DNA of 6,350 nt, from the NCBI GenBank assembly GCA_964424205.1, contig CAYRIF010000217.1, positions 1 through 6,350 on the forward strand. The letters run 5' to 3'. The position numbers and the translations under genes were made by a program. Positions within the stretch are counted from its first letter, which is position 1, and each line of letters starts with the position of its first letter. The stretch is from CAYRIF01 sp964424205. Its GTDB lineage: Bacteria > Bacteroidota > Bacteroidia > Cytophagales > Cyclobacteriaceae. Shown here one piece after another: positions 6,253-6,350 of the stretch. Under the pieces are notes generated by a model that was not told the origin of the DNA, made no database searches, and was given only the letters and a program-made list of their open reading frames with translations.

Positions 6253-6350
6253 ATGACACTCATTTTTAGATTCTGTTATCTTTTTAAAACAATCATTCAA
6301 AAATTCCTACGCTTTGCTAATAAACCCTGGTCTGTGTCCCCATCCCCATG
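6253..6350 (+). CDS. Possible start of a further gene, cut by the window edge (unrecognised)
   Basis: From the ATG at 6253 the frame reads MTLIFRFCYLFKTIIQKFLR and stays open for 32 codons to the window end; it continues with RFANKPWSVSPSP. An in-frame ATG at 6220 would add 11 residues (MFFYLEFITNA). The 6253 start fits the promoter at 6178-6209 better, leaving a leader of about 38 bases, whereas 6220 would be almost leaderless. The visible part is hydrophobic and basic, with a Pro/Ser-rich end, and matches no family I know. A frame this short can be open by chance. The minus strand also has short open frames entering from the right edge (stops at 6297-6299 and 6307-6309), so a convergent gene end is an alternative. 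Confidence 0.25.
   Translation, partial: MTLIFRFCYLFKTIIQKFLRFANKPWSVSPSP

Noticed and set aside
6297..6350. Minus-strand gene end entering from the right edge (frames ending at 6297 or 6307)
   Set aside because: The visible tails are only about 13-17 residues long, two different frames are equally open, and neither matches a known C-terminus. It is kept only as an alternative to the plus-strand frame.

Overview
The window is AT-rich DNA from a member of the Bacteroidota, probably a free-living, gliding or marine Saprospiria/Cytophagia-type organism. The lineage call rests on four things. The large protein ends in a type B sorting domain of the type IX secretion system (gliding-motility-associated C-terminal domain). 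Its N-terminal domain, SBBP-like repeats and PKD/Ig domains are typical of that phylum. There are no clear Shine-Dalgarno sequences before the genes. Two sites match the Bacteroidota -7 promoter element TAnnTTTG. No ribosomal RNA, tRNA, CRISPR array, insertion sequence or phage gene is visible, so genus and species cannot be named.

Layout, all on the plus strand. Bases 1-124 are an upstream region with a short repeated word (AAAAGCA). Bases 125-1108 encode an outer-membrane beta-barrel-like protein with a Cys-rich mature N-terminus. Three bases later, 1112-2206 encode a DUF3179 lipoprotein; the two are almost certainly one operon. Bases 2207-2284 are a regulatory-looking gap with a perfect 10-bp inverted repeat whose right arm overlaps a TAGATTTG promoter element. 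Bases 2285-2851 encode a DUF922 putative zinc metalloprotease with an HEQLH motif. After 21 bases, 2873-6154 encode a 1093-residue secreted multidomain protein: signal peptide, N-terminal DUF7948-like domain, seven propeller-like repeats, PKD, Ig-like and PKD domains, and a type IX sorting domain. Bases 6155-6350 hold a very good promoter match (TTTG, 20 bases, TAGGTTTG) followed by a reading frame that is still open at the window edge.

All four complete genes encode exported products: an outer-membrane barrel, a lipoprotein, a periplasmic or secreted protease-like protein, and a type IX cargo. The window is therefore a stretch of cell-envelope genes rather than a recognisable defence, biosynthetic or mobile system. 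The functional link between the first two genes (spacing and shared envelope location) is the firmest. A link between the DUF922 gene and the large cargo gene rests only on the short gap. I see no clear evidence for a wholly new system. The most interesting items are the inverted repeat over the DUF922 promoter/start region, the barrel-DUF3179 pair, the regular one-disulfide-per-domain pattern in the large protein, and the promoter-led partial frame at the right edge.
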